From: Isohypsibius dastychi
Lineage: Eukaryota > Tardigrada > Eutardigrada > Parachela > Isohypsibiidae
Assembly: GCA_034696485.1 (NCBI GenBank)
Contig: JAQIWT010000517.1
Span: 1 to 18,793, forward strand
Direction of reading: 5' to 3'
Length of the DNA stretch: 18,793 bases
Shown: one piece after another, positions 16,426 through 18,793 of the stretch
How the letters are laid out: every line of letters starts with the position of its first letter
How positions within the stretch are numbered: the stretch's first letter is position 1
Translations under genes and position numbers: made by a program
The notes under the pieces: model-generated
The model's input: only the letters and a program-made list of their open reading frames with translations
Told to the model about the DNA's origin: nothing
The model's database searches: none

Positions 16426-17822
16426 ATGAATCCAAACATTTCTCATCTCACCCCGTTTTCACGGCAGAACTTCAGCATCCCCGCGAATGACTCCACATCA
16501 CCGAAAACGCTGACTGAATATGAAGTCCAAGTGCGGTTTGGACTTTCACTGACTTGTTGTATCTTGGGGACGCTCTTCTCAGTGACTCTCCTGGTTCTAC
16601 TCATCAAAGAGAAGCTCCTGCGTTCCAGCTGCACCATACTCATCGCCCATCTTCTCGTCGTCGAGACACTCATCTTTATATTCTTGCCAGTTCAGCTGTT
16701 TATGGTTTTGTTGGGGAACATCCGAATACCTGGGTCGCTCGAGTGTTTTGTACCGTTGTTCATTTTGAACACCTTGATGTACATCGAAGGCTGGTGTCAT
16801 TTCATGCTGGCTGTTAACCGGTTCTGTGCTATCATCTTTCCACAATTCTATCGACTCCGGTTCACCAGAAAAAATGGTGAGTTGTGTTTCTAAATTCAAA
16901 GCCATTAAGGATTTTTATAAATATCGATAAATTCTGATTTAATTACGCTGTCATCTGAAAATATAGTCTACAAGGGCCGTGAGCTGCCACAAAGTTGGCA
17001 ATCAGGCAAATTGGAGGAAAAAACCAAATTTCCTCAATTATTTAAAAAACAGTAAGCTGTGCTATCGCGTAATTGTTGCAATCAATGAATGTGGCTTCAC
17101 AACCGTGCTGACCTTTCAGTTTTGTGAATAGGTGCGGTAATGATTGGCATAACCATTCTCATTCCCTTGGCCATAACCATCCCAGCATGGTTCAACCATC
17201 CGGGATCACGATGGAACGCCAAAGTTCGCGTCTGCATTTTCACATATCAAAAATCTCTCACTGGACTTCAAAGCGTCATCGGAATCTACTTACCATTTAT
17301 CACCTCCTTCGCTCTGTACTCACTGATTTACTTCACAATGGTTGTTCAAAAATTAAAAAACAACCGAGTGGATGCAAATGGGAAGAAGGATGATCCGGCG
17401 GGCAGGATGCAAAAACGACGTATCGTAATTACGCAAGGGCTTTTCGCGACCGCCACATTCCATTGTATGTGTTTCATCCCACAAGCAGCCATAGTGGCAT
17501 TGGGGCTTGACATTCTGCAGCCTCGCTTGGCATTGTTTTCCCGTGTGCTCATCACGCTGGGCTATTCGATGACACCGGTATACCTTCCTGAATAACCCAT
17601 GGACTTCCATTTCAATCATACCCTTTTTTGTAGCTGATCCTGATTCTCATGAACTCTGAATACCGAAAGGGCATTACTCATATGGTGCGCTGCAATTTGG
17701 GAGACAAACTGAGCATGACACGACATCCACAGACCTTTGTCCAAAGTGCCATGAACGAAAGCTCAACGGCAGCCGTTCTGTCAACAGCGGAACAACCGAA
17801 ACCGAAAGCTGGCCACATCTGA
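16426..17822 (+). CDS. Rhodopsin-like 7TM receptor, paralogue 2
   Basis: Exons 16426-16876, 17132-17577 and 17634-17822 (TGA) give 361 residues. It aligns with paralogue 1 along its whole length: the N-terminus has NIS and NDS sequons, TM1-TM3 are near residues 40-135, and TM4-TM6 lie in exon 2. It has the same RSSCTILI loop/TM2 start, AVNRFCAIIFPQFYR in place of DRY, RVCIF in loop 2, KRR.VITQGLFATA at the start of TM6 and TPLILILMNSEYRKG at TM7. Cysteines ECF and RVC can form the standard disulfide. Introns 1 (phase 1) and last (phase 0) match paralogue 1 exactly. The additional TM6-TM7 intron is absent. The tail is about 50 residues, Ser/Thr-rich, with no palmitoylation cluster. Tandem position, identity and gene structure show a local duplication. 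Confidence 0.9.
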
Positions 17823-18289
17823 AGCTGACTCGTCTTTACAAAATAGAACAACCTAGCCTGAAACTCACCCTAGATTTGTTCTCATCACCAAAGCATCGTT
17901 CTCATTTTGTACTTTATGACACGAAATTACTGTGTCGGTTCGCTTCGCTGCATCAATAATGCTCTGATATTCATTTTACATTAATATTGATCCAACTGGC
18001 TTTGAGTCATTCATGATACTACTCGTGATGATTCGCATGCAACATGTAGAAACTAAGCTGAGACGACACTTGATATGAGAAAGCAATGATGCTCGATAAG
18101 CAGAGCACAAAACTCAGCAAGGCAACAACATGAACACTATACAACTCAGAAATTTACCGCGAGACCACTTGCGCAGGGGACTTCATCTTCCGGGTTCCCC
18201 GTCTTCGGAAAAAAGGTAAACACACATCGGGCTGCTATAAGTGACCAGCCCCGGAGACAAACGTAGACTGCATGCAGAGATGGAATAAT
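17823..18289. other. Spacer between receptor 2 and epsin 3' ends
   Basis: This is the convergent 3' flank of the two genes. I see no ORF or RNA gene that I can support, and no clear AATAAA for receptor 2. Confidence 0.5.
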
Positions 18290-18295
18290 TTTATT
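18290..18295 (-). terminator. Polyadenylation signal candidate for epsin
   Basis: The minus strand reads AATAAA at 18295-18290, about 225 bp after the epsin stop codon. It implies a short 3' UTR. Confidence 0.45.
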
Positions 18296-18520
18296 CGTAA
18301 AAAAACAGAATAAAAAAAAATCAAGTCATGAAGAATTGAATTTGACAATGTGCTGTGCAGTTAGTTTTACACAATCAGCTCAGATGAAGGACAATGAATG
18401 CGATGCCAGAAATCGATAACCATGTGTGGATAGAGTTAAAAAAGAGCAAACTGGGAAAAATAAACATATCAGCGAAAAAATAACGGGTATAAGTCGAAGA
18501 ATCACTCAAGGATGAAAAAG

Positions 18521-18793
18521 TTATAAGAAGGGGTTGTAGTTGTTATCCTGCACCGGCTGCTGTCCAAAGTTTCCACTAGACCCCCCAATAGGTTGCATAA
18601 CTGGGGGTCCAGCCTGGAAGGCATTAGCCGGGGAAGTTGCAGGCGGACGACGAAGCTGATTAATAGTTGGGGCAGGTGGTGCTGCTTGATGAAATGGATT
18701 ATTCGGTGAAGCAACGACTGGGGCACTGAATGGGTTGGCAAGCAAGGAAGATGTTGGATTTGGACGAGATGGAACGGTGATCAGAGAGTCCAA
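18521..18793 (-). CDS. Epsin, C-terminal end (partial)
   Basis: The minus-strand frame enters from the right edge and ends at TAA 18523-18521. It reads DSLITVPSRP, then three NPF tripeptides (LANPFSAP, NNPFHQ and the terminal NYNPFL), with APPAPTINQLR between them. This matches the order in animal epsins: a VDLDSLV block, NPF motifs, a PPATLTLNQLR-like block and an NPFL C-terminus. NPF motifs bind EH domains (Eps15, intersectin) in clathrin-mediated endocytosis. The ENTH and ubiquitin-interacting parts lie outside the window. The sequence is Pro/Ala/Gln-rich and unstructured, as expected. Confidence 0.9.
   Translation of the reverse strand: MDSLITVPSRPNPTSSLLANPFSAPVVASPNNPFHQAAPPAPTINQLRRPPATSPANAFQAGPPVMQPIGGSSGNFGQQPVQDNNYNPFL

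Noticed and set aside
1-18793. Bacterial-type operons, ribosome binding sites or tRNA/rRNA genes
   Set aside because: The intron-exon structure and animal protein families rule out a prokaryotic reading, and I saw no tRNA- or rRNA-like sequence.

Overview
The window is eukaryotic nuclear DNA. Genes are split by short GT-AG introns (mostly 40-110 bp), upstream regions carry TATA and TCAGT-type initiator motifs, and the recognisable proteins are animal proteins: a class IIa histone deacetylase, epsin, rhodopsin-like 7TM receptors and insulin-degrading enzyme. Acceptors are varied (ctccag, tctag, tttatag) and do not follow the rigid TTTTCAG of Caenorhabditis. The compact genes and non-Caenorhabditis splice sites would fit a tardigrade or another small ecdysozoan. 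That assignment is inference, not proof.

Layout, left to right. (1) 1-1030: coding-like but broken + strand sequence of unknown identity. (2) 966-3117: two tandem copies of a minus-strand gene for a small secreted peptide. Each has two exons and a near-identical signal peptide, and the duplication includes the promoter (CCAAT and TATA motifs). The 3' halves of the two copies have lost frame agreement. (3) 3233-5822: a minus-strand, decayed insulin-degrading-enzyme-like (M16A) pseudogene whose splice sites are still readable but which carries several in-frame stops and a frameshift. (4) 5823-7151: intergenic DNA with a GATA-rich palindrome, a TATA box and a 471-bp near-perfect foldback hairpin. 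(5) 7152-10691: twelve exons of a class IIa HDAC (HDAC4/5/7/9 family), from the MEF2-binding helix to the stop. The 5' end is not identified. (6) 10692-12600: about 1.9 kb without a recognised gene. (7) 12609-14727 and 16426-17822: two paralogous class A-like 7TM receptors in tandem on the + strand. Both have atypical NRF (for DRY) and TPxxL (for NPxxY) motifs. Intron 1 of the first contains a degenerate ~18-bp tandem repeat rich in CRE-like TGACGTAC. Between them, on the minus strand, lie a probable netrin/TIMP-like (NTR) exon and a possible secreted ORF. (8) 18521-18793: the C-terminal end of epsin on the minus strand, running off the window.

The genes do not form an operon or one pathway. 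HDAC is a signal-regulated nuclear corepressor, the receptors are a small tandem family, epsin is an endocytic adaptor, and the two secreted peptides are a lineage-specific duplicate pair. The most unusual parts are the foldback element directly upstream of the first HDAC exon seen here, the retained catalytic tyrosine in that HDAC, the CRE-like intronic array in the first receptor, and the promoter-inclusive peptide duplication.
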